Shown in pieces: positions 18,383-27,470 of a stretch of 54,438 bases of DNA (within the stretch, counting starts at the first letter, position 1; each line of letters begins with the position of its first letter). Where the stretch lies: assembly GCF_020667845.1 (NCBI RefSeq), contig NZ_JAFMPQ010000036.1, forward strand, positions 1-54,438, given 5' to 3'. A program made the translations under genes and the position numbers. The notes under the pieces were generated by a model. That model was not told where the DNA came from. It saw nothing but the letters and a program-made list of their open reading frames with translations, and ran no database searches. Origin of the DNA: Cognatishimia sp. F0-27. GTDB lineage: Bacteria > Pseudomonadota > Alphaproteobacteria > Rhodobacterales > Rhodobacteraceae.

Positions 18383-18737
18383 GCTTTTGGGCGCAATCGG
18401 AACAGATGCGCGTCTTCGTCACAGATTTCAGAGCACTGGACGGATGATGCAACCCCGCGGGTCGAGGGCGATACATCCTCGCGCGGACGGTTGGTGGGGG
18501 GACTGGTGCAGCGCGCACGCGGTTCGGTTCCGCCACGTGGTGTGCCCTGCGAATCTCCGGGCCAGAGACGCAGGCTTTACCGTGGAAAGTGTCGTTGCGA
18601 ATGCACGGAAGTGGTGCCTGTGACGCCGGGCCAGTAAGCCGCCGCGAGCACGGTTTCTGGTGGGCCAGATATCAGGATTGCCGTTTCCGGAGGAGCGGCC
18701 GCAAGTCGGAGGAACCCGCGGGAAGAGAGATGGGGGG
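18383..18737. other. 355-bp gap between tRNA-Leu and irr
   Basis: Sequence after tRNA-Leu up to the irr stop codon. Small frames are present (for example about 18387-18623) but have no ribosome binding site or recognisable domain. No integrase or tRNA 3'-end duplication was seen, so there is no sign of an integrated element at this tRNA. Confidence 0.45.
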
Positions 18738-19202
18738 TCAGCGTGTCTTTCGCAGACGAATCACAACATCGACCGATGCGATTTCCGCACCGTCCGGCGC
18801 AGTCGGCAGGCGGGAAATCTCGAGCTGGTCAGCCGGCGCGTCCGTCAGCCGCCCTTCGTCTTCCCAGAAGAAATGCGGGTGGTCATGGGTGTTCGTGTCG
18901 AAATAGCTCTTGGAGCCATCCACGGTCACTTCCTGAATGAGGCCCGCATCGCAGAACGCCTTGAGCGTGTTGTAGACCGTCGCCAGCGAAACCGGATCTC
19001 CGTCATCCTTGGCAGCCTCGAACAGGCTTTCCGCAGTAACATGGCGGTCCTGCCCGTCGCCAACGAGAAGGGACGCCAGCGCAACCCGTTGGCGTGTCGG
19101 TCGCAGGTTTGCGCCGCGCAGCCAGCTCTGAGCCCGCTCCTGCCGGAGATGCGTGTCGCTGGTGGTGTGATCCGCGTGAGCCGCCATAAGGTCCGATGCC
19201 AT
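18738..19202 (-). CDS. irr: Fur-family iron response regulator Irr
   Basis: Irr is the alphaproteobacterial regulator that senses iron through haem status. The 154 residues have a Fur-type winged HTH (LRPTRQRVALASLLVGDG then TVYNTLKAFCDAGLIQEV) and the diagnostic histidine-rich motif H106-D-H-P-H-F-F-W-E-D. The Cys-Pro haem regulatory motif of Bradyrhizobium Irr is missing, as in other Rhodobacterales Irr proteins. Start at 19202 is preferred to an in-frame ATG at 19226, because a good promoter (-35 TTGAAA, 17 nt, -10 TTATAT) has its -10 overlapping that ATG; 19187 is a third option. It is divergent from fabA. Confidence 0.93.
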   Translation of the reverse strand: MASDLMAAHADHTTSDTHLRQERAQSWLRGANLRPTRQRVALASLLVGDGQDRHVTAESLFEAAKDDGDPVSLATVYNTLKAFCDAGLIQEVTVDGSKSYFDTNTHDHPHFFWEDEGRLTDAPADQLEISRLPTAPDGAEIASVDVVIRLRKTR

Positions 19203-19224
19203 CGCTGTTGTGCCTGTCTGTTCC

Positions 19225-19253
19225 ATATAAAGCGCGCAGGCCGCCAATTTCAA
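19225..19253 (-). promoter_or_regulatory. Predicted irr promoter
   Basis: On the minus strand, TTGAAA (19253-19248), a 17-nt spacer and TTATAT (19230-19225) form a near-consensus sigma-70-type promoter. Transcription would begin near 19218, about 16 nt before the ATG at 19202 and downstream of the ATG at 19226. Confidence 0.6.
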
Positions 19254-19265
19254 ACGAATTTGCAA

Positions 19266-19283
19266 CCGGTTCTCAAGAACCGG
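19266..19283. promoter_or_regulatory. 18-bp palindrome in the irr-fabA divergent region
   Basis: ccggttct CA agaaccgg is a perfect 8-bp inverted repeat around a 2-nt centre, roughly 55 bp upstream of the predicted irr start. It does not match the classical ICE box, where the half sites have the opposite order. It may be an operator for irr or fabA; regulator unknown. Confidence 0.45.
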
Positions 19284-19478
19284 CCCCGGGCTGCCGGAAT
19301 CGAGACGGATCGCGACCACAGGCCGCATGTGCGCCTGGTGCGATCGTCCTGCCTTGGCAGCGGGGCGGCGGGGACATCGCCGTTGGCACGCCGGGCGCCG
19401 CCCTTGCAGGCTGCAGCTGTGCAATGCTATGGGCGGCGCTGATCCAACCCTAGTAATCCTTGATAGGAGCGCATCCGC

Positions 19479-19988
19479 ATGGCCGATTATCCCACCAGTT
19501 TTGGCAAGGAAGACCTGCTGAAATGCGCCCGAGGCGAGCTTTTCGGTCCGGGCAATGCACAGTTGCCGGAGCCGCCGATGCTGATGATGGACCGCATCAC
19601 CGATATTTCGGGCGATCGCGGGTTGCACGGGAAAGGGCATGTGGTGGCGGAGTTCGACATCACGCCGGACCTGTGGTTCTTTGACTGCCACTTTCCGGGC
19701 AATCCGATCATGCCCGGGTGCCTTGGCCTTGACGGGTTGTGGCAGCTGACCGGCTTTAATCTCGGCTGGCGCGGCTGGACGGGGCGCGGCTATGCGCTGG
19801 GCGTGGGCGAGGTCAAGCTGACCGGTATGGTGCGGCCCGATCGCAAGATGTTGACCTACAAGGTGGATTTCACCAAGGCCGTGCAGACTCGCCGGCTCAC
19901 CATGGGGGTCGCCGATGGTATCGTCGAGGCCGATGGCGAGGTGATCTATCAGGTCAAGGACATGAAGGTCGCGCTGAGCGAGAGCTGA
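19479..19988 (+). CDS. fabA: 3-hydroxydecanoyl-ACP dehydratase/isomerase FabA
   Basis: FabA dehydrates 3-hydroxyacyl-ACP and isomerises the C10 product, the branch point to unsaturated fatty acids. The 169 residues align with E. coli FabA with one residue offset: the catalytic pair is His71 ([14 protein letters not shown]) and Asp85 ([12 protein letters not shown]). GATAGGAGCG upstream is a good ribosome binding site. It is followed by fabB and fabI on the same strand, the standard unsaturated fatty acid cluster, with one small gene inserted on the opposite strand between fabA and fabB. Confidence 0.97.
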   Translation: MADYPTSFGKEDLLKCARGELFGPGNAQLPEPPMLMMDRITDISGDRGLHGKGHVVAEFDITPDLWFFDCHFPGNPIMPGCLGLDGLWQLTGFNLGWRGWTGRGYALGVGEVKLTGMVRPDRKMLTYKVDFTKAVQTRRLTMGVADGIVEADGEVIYQVKDMKVALSES

Positions 19989-20049
19989 GCGGAGGCGCAG
20001 AGATTCTGCGTCGATCGCGCATGGGCGGCGGCGCGGGCCTCTGTGTGTG

Positions 20050-20511
20050 TCAGGTCCGCACGAGGCGCCGCAGCGTGCGGTTGAACGCGGCTTCCTGCGT
20101 GGCATAGCGGCATTCCGGAATCCGCCAGATCCCGTTTTCGTGCCGGAGCGTGCCGTGGCCGATCACCTCTTCGCTGAGACGGTAATCACGTGTCACATGC
20201 CGTGACACAAACGTCGCCTCGATCAGATCGCTGGTGATGAACTGGGCCGAGACCGTGTGCCGAGCGAGGTCGATCACCCCGCGTTCGTCGAGATAGGCGC
20301 GCATGTCGTCAAAGAGCCTGCGGATGTCTTCCTCGGTCTTCAGATCCACATCTCCGTCGAACGTGCCCAGCCTGTGCGGCAAGGACAGCCGCTTTCGATA
20401 CCGCGGGAAGTCCCGGTTCATATAGGCGAGCCGGATCTCTTCGAGCAGGAAATCGACAACCTGTTTTGCCGTGCGAAACACAGGATCCCTGTCGTGTCGC
20501 TCGCTTGTCAC
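20050..20511 (-). CDS. Hypothetical NTF2-like protein
   Basis: A 153-residue protein I can only place loosely. Predicted alpha helix then curved sheet ([20 protein letters not shown], later [20 protein letters not shown] and a final [18 protein letters not shown]) resembles the NTF2-like/SnoaL-type cone fold. The start is taken as GTG at 20511, since GAGGA lies 8 nt upstream; in-frame ATGs at 20556 and 20595 have no ribosome binding site. It sits between fabA and fabB on the opposite strand, convergent with fabA and divergent from fabB. Confidence 0.7.
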   Translation of the reverse strand: MTSERHDRDPVFRTAKQVVDFLLEEIRLAYMNRDFPRYRKRLSLPHRLGTFDGDVDLKTEEDIRRLFDDMRAYLDERGVIDLARHTVSAQFITSDLIEATFVSRHVTRDYRLSEEVIGHGTLRHENGIWRIPECRYATQEAAFNRTLRRLVRT

Positions 20512-20719
20512 GATGCGTATCCTCGTTTCGGGGTTGGCTGGGGCGGCTGGCGCCATGGCTGCGCAGACTGTGCCCGCGGCGCGCCCGTCGCTCAAGACTT
20601 GGTTCCGGACAGGGGCGACAACCGGCGGGAATTCGCGGAAAACCGTCGGGCTTCTATCGCCTTGCGCCCTTGCGGGGCGCTGTCATAAACAAGCGGCAGC
20701 CAAACAAAGGAGTGCGCCC

Positions 20720-21949
20720 ATGCGCCGCGTTGTCGTCACCGGTCTCGGTATCGTGTCGTCCATCGGAACGAATGCTGATGAAGTCCTGGCTTCGCTCAAG
20801 GCGGGGCAGTCCGGGATTTCAGCCTCGGAAGAGATGGCCGAGCACGGGTTCCGCAGCCAGATCTCGGGGCAGATCGACCTCAATCCCGCCGATCATATCG
20901 ACAAGCGCACATTGCGCTTCATGGGGCCGGGTTCGGCCTATGCCTATATCGCCATGGAACAGGCCATCAAGGATGCCGGCCTCGAGACTGCCGAGGTCGT
21001 CAACCCGATGACCGGCTTGATCGCGGGATCCGGTGGCCCCTCGACCTCTGCCATGCTTGCGGCACACCAGACCGTGCTCAAGAGCGGTGCAACCAAGCGG
21101 ATCGGGCCCTTTGCGGTGCCGAAATGCATGTCGTCTACGGTGTCGGCGAACCTCGCGACCGCGTATCAGATCAAGGGCATGAACTTCTCGATCACCTCGG
21201 CCTGCTCGACCTCGTTGCATTGTATCGGCATGGCGGCGCAGCAGGTGGCGCTTGGCAATCAGGACGTGATGTTCGCAGGCGGCGGCGAAGAGCTCGACTG
21301 GACGCTCTCCTGCTTGTTTGACGCGATGGGCGCGATGTCGTCGAAATACAACGACACTCCGGAAAAGGCCTCGCGTGCCTTCGATGCGGGCCGCGATGGG
21401 TTCGTGATTTCGGGCGGCGGCGCAATTGTGGTGCTGGAAAGCCTTGAGCGGGCACAGGCGCGTGGCGCGAAGATCTATGCGGAAGTGACCGGGTTCTCGG
21501 CCACCTCTGACGGCGCGGACATGGTGGCCCCCTCGGGCGAGGGTGGCGAGCGCGCCATGCGCGGCGCTCTGCGCACGCTGCCAGAGGGGCGCGCGGTCAG
21601 CTACATCAACGCGCATGGCACCTCGACCCCGGTGGGCGATGTCGGCGAGATCGAAGCGGTGCGCCGGGTCTTTGGCGAAGGTCAGACCCCCCCGGTCTCT
21701 TCGACCAAGTCCATGACCGGCCACAGCCAAGGCGCCACGGGAGCGCAGGAAGCGATCTATTGTCTGCTCGCGCTGGAGCATGATTTCATCATCCCGTCGA
21801 TCAATGTCGAAACGCTCGATCCCGCGCTGAAACCCGAAGAGATTGCCACGGCGCGGGTCGACAATGCCGGGCTGGATACGGTGATGACCAACTCCTTCGG
21901 ATTTGGCGGCACCAACGGCTCGATGCTGTTGTCCAAATTGCGGGATTGA
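20720..21949 (+). CDS. fabB: 3-oxoacyl-ACP synthase I FabB
   Basis: FabB elongates acyl-ACP with malonyl-ACP and is needed to extend cis-unsaturated intermediates made by FabA. The 409 residues contain the Cys-His-His triad of condensing enzymes: Cys162 in [11 protein letters not shown], the His in [11 protein letters not shown] and the His in [20 protein letters not shown] 7 nt upstream fixes the ATG at 20720 rather than an in-frame extension to 20471. The end [12 protein letters not shown] is the family norm. fabI follows after 66 nt. Confidence 0.97.
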   Translation: MRRVVVTGLGIVSSIGTNADEVLASLKAGQSGISASEEMAEHGFRSQISGQIDLNPADHIDKRTLRFMGPGSAYAYIAMEQAIKDAGLETAEVVNPMTGLIAGSGGPSTSAMLAAHQTVLKSGATKRIGPFAVPKCMSSTVSANLATAYQIKGMNFSITSACSTSLHCIGMAAQQVALGNQDVMFAGGGEELDWTLSCLFDAMGAMSSKYNDTPEKASRAFDAGRDGFVISGGGAIVVLESLERAQARGAKIYAEVTGFSATSDGADMVAPSGEGGERAMRGALRTLPEGRAVSYINAHGTSTPVGDVGEIEAVRRVFGEGQTPPVSSTKSMTGHSQGATGAQEAIYCLLALEHDFIIPSINVETLDPALKPEEIATARVDNAGLDTVMTNSFGFGGTNGSMLLSKLRD

Positions 21950-22015
21950 ACCCGCGTGCCGGGCTCGGGCCCGATTTGAATACGATCAAGCATTTCAGAC
22001 GAAAGGATCGCGTCC

Positions 22016-22804
22016 ATGATGTCACTTGAGGGAAAACGCGGGCTCATCATGGGCGTTGCCAATGAACGCTCGATCGCTTGGGGCATCGCCAAGGCTTGCG
22101 CGGAAGCGGGCGCAGAGCTTGCCTTCACTTATCAAGGTGAGGCGTTCGGGAAGCGGCTGGAACCACTGGCGCAGTCTGTCGGGTCGGATTTCATGGTCGA
22201 TGTCGATGTGACGGACGATGCGTCTCTCGATGCCGCGTTTGACGCGCTGGCACAGCGTTGGGACAGTCTCGATTTCGTCGTCCATGCCATTGCGTTTTCC
22301 GACAAATCCGAGCTCACGGGGCGCTTTCTGAATACCAGCCGCGCCAATTTCAAGAACTCCATGGATATCTCCGCCTACAGTTTTGTGGAGGTGGCCCGGC
22401 GGGCGCATCCGATGATGGTGGAGAAGGGCGGCACGCTGCTGACCCTGAGCTACATGGGCTCCACGCGCGTGACGCCGAATTATAACGTGATGGGCGTGGC
22501 CAAGGCCGCGCTCGAAGCCTGTGTGAAATACCTCGCCAACGATCTCGGGCCGGAAGGCATCCGGGTGAATGCGATTTCACCCGGTCCGATGAAGACCCTT
22601 GCCGGTGCGGCGATTGGCGGTGCGCGCAAGACCTACAAGCACACCGATCAGAATGCCCCCCTGCGGTCCAACGCGACGCTGGATGCGGTTGGCGGCACAG
22701 CGGTATACCTGATTTCCGATGCCGGGGCCTGCACGACCGGAGAGACGATCCGCGTCGATGGTGGCTTCCATGTGCTGGGCATGCCGCAATACGACAACCT
22801 GTAG
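22016..22804 (+). CDS. fabI: Enoyl-ACP reductase (NADH) FabI
   Basis: FabI performs the last reduction of each fatty acid elongation cycle. The 262 residues follow E. coli FabI numbering at the active site: Tyr146 (LSYMGS), Tyr156 and Lys163 (PNYNVMGVAKAAL). The N-terminal GKRGLIMGVANERSIAWGIA is the modified Rossmann loop of FabI, and TGETIRVDGGFHVLGM closes the protein. An ATG one codon later (22019) is equally possible, both served by GAAAGGA. It is the third gene of the fabA-fabB-fabI set. Confidence 0.97.
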   Translation: MMSLEGKRGLIMGVANERSIAWGIAKACAEAGAELAFTYQGEAFGKRLEPLAQSVGSDFMVDVDVTDDASLDAAFDALAQRWDSLDFVVHAIAFSDKSELTGRFLNTSRANFKNSMDISAYSFVEVARRAHPMMVEKGGTLLTLSYMGSTRVTPNYNVMGVAKAALEACVKYLANDLGPEGIRVNAISPGPMKTLAGAAIGGARKTYKHTDQNAPLRSNATLDAVGGTAVYLISDAGACTTGETIRVDGGFHVLGMPQYDNL

Positions 22805-22813
22805 CCGGTTCTG

Positions 22814-22850
22814 GCCCGCCTGGCGGGCAACCCGCTGCGGAGCTTGCGGG
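22814..22850 (+). terminator. GC hairpins after fabI
   Basis: gcccgc CTG gcgggc (22814-22828) is followed by a second weaker stem cccgc / gcggg (22831-22850), starting 10 nt after the fabI stop. No T-run follows, so termination is uncertain. Confidence 0.35.
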
Positions 22851-22901
22851 AATCGCGGGGTCGCGGTTAGGCTTGGGGCAGTCTTCCGAAAGGGATTTGT
22901 G

Positions 22902-23252
22902 ATGCGCCTCGTACCCGGTTGTGCCGTTTTGACGTGTTTCATGCTGGTCGCATGCGGTGATGGCGTCGTCATGCCCGGCGGTGCGGGTGGCGGAGCTGGG
23001 GCTGCCGATGGCGAAGCCAACCGGCTTGACGCGGGCATGACCGAGGCGGAAGTGCTGGAGAAGATGGGCCCGGAAAATGGCTTCGAGCGCAATCCGGTCA
23101 ATCTCGATCAGACCTGCCTGAGCTTCAACTACGGCAGCGAGGCCGCTCCAAGATACGTGCATGCCCTGATGGAAAGGAACGTGCTCGTGCGCGCGACGGA
23201 CGGCCATGGCGCGCTGTGCACCTTCGAAGCGGGTGCCGCCGGTCAGGCGTAG
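22902..23252 (+). CDS. Small lipoprotein with BamE/SmpA-like segment
   Basis: The 116-residue precursor has a lipoprotein signal (FMLVAC, lipidated Cys18), a Gly/Ala linker, and a short domain beginning LDAGMTEAEVLEKMGPENGF. The G-M-T-x-x-E-V pattern is seen in BamE/SmpA-type outer membrane lipoprotein domains. The later LSFNYGSEAAPRYVHALMERN suggests a small mixed fold. GAAAGGGA upstream supports the ATG at 22902. Function is unknown; an outer membrane assembly role is only a weak suggestion. Confidence 0.7.
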   Translation: MRLVPGCAVLTCFMLVACGDGVVMPGGAGGGAGAADGEANRLDAGMTEAEVLEKMGPENGFERNPVNLDQTCLSFNYGSEAAPRYVHALMERNVLVRATDGHGALCTFEAGAAGQA

Positions 23253-23285
23253 CCGGCGCGGCATCCCCTGACGGGCCGTATGCCC

Positions 23286-24173
23286 TCAGAACCACTGCCC
23301 GGGCTCCATCAGGCCAAGATCAAGCAATTGCCGCGAATGCCACCTGAAAGCGGTGGAGTGCCGCCAGTGAAAGCTGTCGATATCGAAGGTCGATCCGGGA
23401 TTGGTCTTGAGCGCCTTCGCGGTCCGGAAAGACGCGACCGCCGCCGTCAGGGAATTGTGCCATGGACAGGCATAGGTGTTGTATTCCGGGTCTGACAGCG
23501 TGTGATCCGGTCGCAGCCGCAAGCCGGGCCGCGCCCGGAACAGGCTGATCCGGTCGATCCGGCGCTTGTCTTCGGGCACATGCTCCTCGAACCGCCATCG
23601 CAGACCGCCGAACACATTCAGTTGGCGGTCGAGCGTGCGGTCGGGATCAGCCGGATCCGGCCGGGCGAGCGCGTAATACCCGACCCTATCCAGCATGGCC
23701 CGGTCTCGGGACACGGCATTTGGGGCCGCTGCGAGGTCATCGGCGTAAAGGTCGATCACATAGGTCAACATCGCGGCACGCCGTTCCTCGGCATGGTGGG
23801 CGAGCATTTCCCCGACCGAGCGCGACTCGCAGAACGGGTAAAACAGGAATTCCGCATTATAGCAGTAGAAGAGCCATCGCCCCGGCGTGGCCTCGATCAC
23901 ACGATTGACGGCCTCGGGCATCGCGTCCGGGCGCGCCGTGGCATGGGGGACCAGATGGATGTGGGTTTCAAATTCGCGTGTTTCCTCCGGCATGTCAGGC
24001 AGGGCCAAGCCGGCGGGCAAAAAGGCGGCCACGGTTTCAAACCCCTTCTCGCAATGGTGCCGCAAGGTGCTTCCAAGTTCGACGCCATCCTCCGCGAAGA
24101 TCAGCGCAATTGGCCCGGTTTGCGGGCTGCGGCGCAGAAAGAGCGCAAAACTGTCAAGGCCGTCATGCTGCAT
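23286..24173 (-). CDS. Glycosyltransferase-2-like protein, function uncertain
   Basis: The 295-residue cytoplasmic protein resembles the family-2-like glycosyltransferases common in Rhodobacterales. It has an early beta-strand/helix unit ([20 protein letters not shown]) and a block [17 protein letters not shown], which corresponds in position and pattern to the W-x-x-x-x-D-x-D-E-F segment of that family. Here the DxD acids are replaced (Y-N-A-E), so metal-dependent sugar transfer is doubtful. Later His/Trp-rich motifs ([15 protein letters not shown]) are conserved-looking. It converges with the small lipoprotein gene and is divergent from miaB. Assignment is weak. Confidence 0.5.
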   Translation of the reverse strand: MQHDGLDSFALFLRRSPQTGPIALIFAEDGVELGSTLRHHCEKGFETVAAFLPAGLALPDMPEETREFETHIHLVPHATARPDAMPEAVNRVIEATPGRWLFYCYNAEFLFYPFCESRSVGEMLAHHAEERRAAMLTYVIDLYADDLAAAPNAVSRDRAMLDRVGYYALARPDPADPDRTLDRQLNVFGGLRWRFEEHVPEDKRRIDRISLFRARPGLRLRPDHTLSDPEYNTYACPWHNSLTAAVASFRTAKALKTNPGSTFDIDSFHWRHSTAFRWHSRQLLDLGLMEPGQWF

Positions 24174-24424
24174 TGCGGGCGCGTGTGTCTCCTTGCCGGG
24201 CGGGATACCGGATACCGGTGGGATATCCCATCGCGGGTGAAGATCGGGTTACCAGACGTGACCGGCGCGGGCCCTCCTTGTCGCCCAAGGCGCGGGGCCA
24301 TTGCGCAAGGCAGAGGTTTCGCGCTATGGCGCGCGTTCAACCGGCCCCTTGGCGCATGACCGTCGCGGCAGCAAAGCGGCGCATCGAAGGCATCGGGATC
24401 CGGCGGATATCGGCGAGGCACGAG

Positions 24425-25726
24425 ATGACTAAGAAGCTCTACATCAAGACCTATGGCTGTCAGATGAACGTCTATGACAGCGAGCGTATGGCCGAGGCCA
24501 TGGGCGGCGAAGGTTATGTCACCACGTCGACGCCGGACGATGCCGACATGATCCTGCTCAATACCTGCCATATCCGTGAAAAGGCCGCGGAGAAGGTGTA
24601 TTCCGAGCTTGGCCGCTACAAGACCCTCAAGGCAGAGAACCCGGATCTCAAGATCGGCGTGGCCGGTTGCGTGGCACAGGCCGAAGGCGCGGAGATCATG
24701 CGCCGTCAGCCGATGGTCGATCTTGTGGTCGGCCCGCAAAGCTACCATCGCCTGCCCGCTCTCGAAGCCAAGGCGCGTGCCGGGCAAAAGGCGCTCGACA
24801 CGGATTTTCCCGAAGAGGACAAGTTCGAGCACCTCAAGGCGCGTCCCAAGGCCAAGCGCGGCCCGAGCGCCTTCCTGACCGTGCAGGAAGGCTGTGACAA
24901 GTTCTGTGCTTTTTGTGTCGTGCCATACACACGCGGAGCCGAAGTGTCGCGCCCGGCGGATCGCATCGTGACCGAGGCGCGCGATCTCGTGGCGCGCGGC
25001 GTGCGGGAGATCACCTTGCTGGGCCAGAACGTCAATGCCTACCATGGCCATGAGGGCGGGCTGGCCGGGCTGATCTACGCGCTGAGTGACATCGACGATC
25101 TTGCCCGGATCCGGTTCACCACTTCGCACCCCAATGACATGGACGAGGCTTTGATCGCGGCGCATGGCGACTGCGAAAAGCTGATGCCATATCTGCATCT
25201 GCCGGTTCAGGCGGGCTCCGACCGGATCCTCAAGCGCATGAATCGCCAGCATACGCGCGACGATTATTTCCGCATCATTGACCGGCTGCGCGCGGTGCGC
25301 CCCGACCTGCATCTCTCCGGAGATTTCATCGTCGGGTTCCCCGAAGAAACGGATGCGGATTTTGAGGATACGCTCGACCTGATCGAACGCGTGCAATACG
25401 GCTCGGCGTTTTCATTCAAATACTCCACCCGCCCCGGCACGCCGGCAGCGGAGCGCGATCAGGTATCCGAGGCCGTCAAGGACGAGCGGCTGCAACGGCT
25501 TCAGGCGCTCCTGACCCGCCAGCAACGCGCCCTGCAGGACGCGATGGTGGGCCGCGATGTCGCGGTGCTGTTCGAAAAGCCCGGCCGCATGCCCGGACAG
25601 ATGGTCGGCAAATCGGAATACCTGCATGCGGTGCATGTCGAAGCCGAGGGCGTTTCTGCTGGCGATCTGCGCCGCGTGCGGATTGTGGAAAGTGGCCCGA
25701 ATTCGCTCAAGGGTGCCCTGATCTAG
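24425..25726 (+). CDS. miaB: tRNA-2-methylthio-N6-dimethylallyladenosine synthase MiaB
   Basis: MiaB is a radical SAM enzyme that adds a methylthio group to i6A37 of tRNAs. The 433 residues show the N-terminal UPF0004 domain with three cysteines for the auxiliary cluster ([26 protein letters not shown]), the radical SAM motif CDKFCAFC, and a C-terminal TRAM domain (about 370-433). GAGG just upstream fixes the ATG at 24425. It starts a run of same-strand genes (phoH, ybeY, corC-type, lnt) concerned with RNA processing and envelope, a conserved alphaproteobacterial order. Confidence 0.97.
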   Translation: MTKKLYIKTYGCQMNVYDSERMAEAMGGEGYVTTSTPDDADMILLNTCHIREKAAEKVYSELGRYKTLKAENPDLKIGVAGCVAQAEGAEIMRRQPMVDLVVGPQSYHRLPALEAKARAGQKALDTDFPEEDKFEHLKARPKAKRGPSAFLTVQEGCDKFCAFCVVPYTRGAEVSRPADRIVTEARDLVARGVREITLLGQNVNAYHGHEGGLAGLIYALSDIDDLARIRFTTSHPNDMDEALIAAHGDCEKLMPYLHLPVQAGSDRILKRMNRQHTRDDYFRIIDRLRAVRPDLHLSGDFIVGFPEETDADFEDTLDLIERVQYGSAFSFKYSTRPGTPAAERDQVSEAVKDERLQRLQALLTRQQRALQDAMVGRDVAVLFEKPGRMPGQMVGKSEYLHAVHVEAEGVSAGDLRRVRIVESGPNSLKGALI

Positions 25727-25831
25727 TTTAATTGCACCGCGGATCGCATGCGGGGCGCGGATTGCGCCTTGCGCCCATGATCCGGTCGGGCCACCATATC
25801 GCCAAACCGCCGCGCGCCGCAGGAGACCGGA

Positions 25832-26809
25832 TTGGATACAGCGCCTTCAACCGAAGCGATCCTCGAATTCCCCGACAACCGATTGCTGATCGATCTGTGC
25901 GGCGAATATGACCGCAACCTGACAGATATCGAAGCCCGGACAGGCGTGCAGATTCTGCGCCGTGGCAATGTTCTGACCGTGCATGGCACGCCCGAGGCGC
26001 AGGCCGAGGCGACGGAAGTGCTGCATGCGCTCTACGAGCGTCTCGAAGCGGGCCGCGATGTTGGCGGCGCGGAGATCGATCGGCAGTTCCGCATGGCCAC
26101 GGAGGCTGACGTGCCGGAAGGTCAGCTGGAGATGTTTGCCGGCGGGCCGGTTGAAATCAAGACGCGCAAGAAACTTGTCGAGCCGCGTACCGATGCGCAA
26201 AAGGCTTATGTACGGGCGCTCTATGCCAATGAGCTGGCGTTCGGAATCGGCCCGGCGGGCACCGGTAAAACCTATCTGGCGGTTGCTGTGGGCGTGAACA
26301 TGCTGATCACCGGGCAGGTCGACAAGATCATCCTCAGCCGTCCCGCGGTCGAGGCGGGCGAGAAGCTCGGCTATCTTCCCGGCGACATGAAGGACAAGGT
26401 CGATCCCTACATGCAGCCGCTATACGATGCGCTGAATGATTTCCTGCCCGGCAAGCAGCTGGCCAAGATGATCGAGGAAAAGACCGTCGAGATCGCACCG
26501 CTGGCCTTCATGCGGGGGCGCACCTTGTCGAACGCCTTCGTTGTGCTCGACGAAGCCCAGAATGCCACGTCGATGCAGATGAAGATGTTTCTTACCCGTC
26601 TGGGTGAAGGCTCGCGCATGGTGATTACCGGCGACCGCACGCAGATCGACCTGCCGCGTGGAGTGCCTTCCGGTCTGGCCGATGCGGAACGCCTGCTCAA
26701 CCGGATTCCGAATATCGCCTTCAACTACTTCACGTCCAGCGACGTCGTCCGCCACCCGCTGGTGGCGGCCATCATCGAGGCCTACGAACAAGATGCGGCC
26801 ACGGGCTGA
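25832..26809 (+). CDS. ybeZ: PhoH-family ATPase (YbeZ-like), TTG start
   Basis: The 325-residue protein has an N-terminal KH-like segment (about 1-100) and a PhoH ATPase domain with Walker A GPAGTGKT and Walker B FVVLDEAQN. The PhoH/YbeZ protein works with the RNase YbeY, whose gene follows. No ATG is available near the N-terminus. The TTG at 25832 has GGAG 7 nt upstream and family similarity starts there, so a TTG start is likely, implying modest translation. It follows miaB by 105 nt. Confidence 0.94.
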   Translation: MDTAPSTEAILEFPDNRLLIDLCGEYDRNLTDIEARTGVQILRRGNVLTVHGTPEAQAEATEVLHALYERLEAGRDVGGAEIDRQFRMATEADVPEGQLEMFAGGPVEIKTRKKLVEPRTDAQKAYVRALYANELAFGIGPAGTGKTYLAVAVGVNMLITGQVDKIILSRPAVEAGEKLGYLPGDMKDKVDPYMQPLYDALNDFLPGKQLAKMIEEKTVEIAPLAFMRGRTLSNAFVVLDEAQNATSMQMKMFLTRLGEGSRMVITGDRTQIDLPRGVPSGLADAERLLNRIPNIAFNYFTSSDVVRHPLVAAIIEAYEQDAATG

Positions 26810-26855
26810 CCGGCGCCACATCGAGAGCGTATTGTTCAAGGACGCGTGTGGTCGG

Positions 26856-26907
26856 TTTCTTTGGGCCGGAAATATCCCGGGGGTCCGGGGCTGGCCCCCG
26901 GCGCTTC
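26856..26907 (-). repeat. Dispersed intergenic hairpin repeat, copy 1
   Basis: On the minus strand this reads a GC hairpin (ccggggg / cccccgg, 7-bp stem) followed by GGGATATTT, then GGCCCAAAGAAA. The same tail arrangement recurs at 32898-32927 after trmB. It fills the gap between phoH and ybeY. This matches a repeat type I recall from many Rhodobacterales intergenic regions; that last statement is from memory. Confidence 0.55.
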
Positions 26908-26957
26908 GATGCTGTGCGACGTTCTTCTGAAGGGGGCAGACTGATGAAGGCAAACCG

Positions 26958-27461
26958 GTGATTGTCGATACGATCTACGAGGATCCGCGCTGGGAAGACG
27001 CGGGCCTTGCGGCGTTGGCGGAGTGCGCGCTGGATGCAATGGCCGCACATCTCGGTCTTGACCCCTCGGGCTATGAACTGGCGCTTCTGGCCTGTGACGA
27101 TGCCCGGATTGCCGCTCTGAACGGCAATTTCCGCGACAAGCCACGCCCGACCAACGTGCTGTCCTGGCCCGAGGAAGACCGGAGCCCCGAAACGCCGGGC
27201 GCAGTGCCGGAGCGTCCGGACCCCGGCAGCGCGGAGGATCCCGCCTATCTCGGGGATATAGCCATTGCCTATGACACCTGCGCCCGCGAAGCCATGGCGC
27301 AGGGCAAGCCATTTCCCGCTCATGTCATGCATCTTGTTGTTCATGGCGCGTTACATCTTCTGGGTTATGATCATGTCCGTGACGCAGACGCCACGCTTAT
27401 GGAGCGGGTTGAGGCGGAAATACTTGGCAAACTGGGTCTGCCCGACCCATATAGGGAGTGA
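26958..27461 (+). CDS. ybeY: Endoribonuclease YbeY, GTG start
   Basis: YbeY is a zinc-dependent RNase needed for 16S rRNA 3'-end maturation and ribosome quality control. The 167-residue protein carries the H-x3-H-x5-H zinc motif (HLVVHGALHLLGYDH) and the upstream signature FRDKPRPTNVLSWP. A Pro/Glu-rich loop of about 20 residues (from EEDRSPETPG) is inserted before YLGDIAIAYD, as in other alphaproteobacteria. The start is GTG at 26958 with GAAGG 7 nt upstream. It lies between phoH and the corC-type gene, the standard order. Confidence 0.95.
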   Translation: MIVDTIYEDPRWEDAGLAALAECALDAMAAHLGLDPSGYELALLACDDARIAALNGNFRDKPRPTNVLSWPEEDRSPETPGAVPERPDPGSAEDPAYLGDIAIAYDTCAREAMAQGKPFPAHVMHLVVHGALHLLGYDHVRDADATLMERVEAEILGKLGLPDPYRE

Positions 27462-27470
27462 CGGAACGGG

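Noticed and set aside
18297-18737. Genomic island at tRNA-Leu
   Set aside because: No integrase, no duplicated tRNA 3' end, and core genes follow directly.
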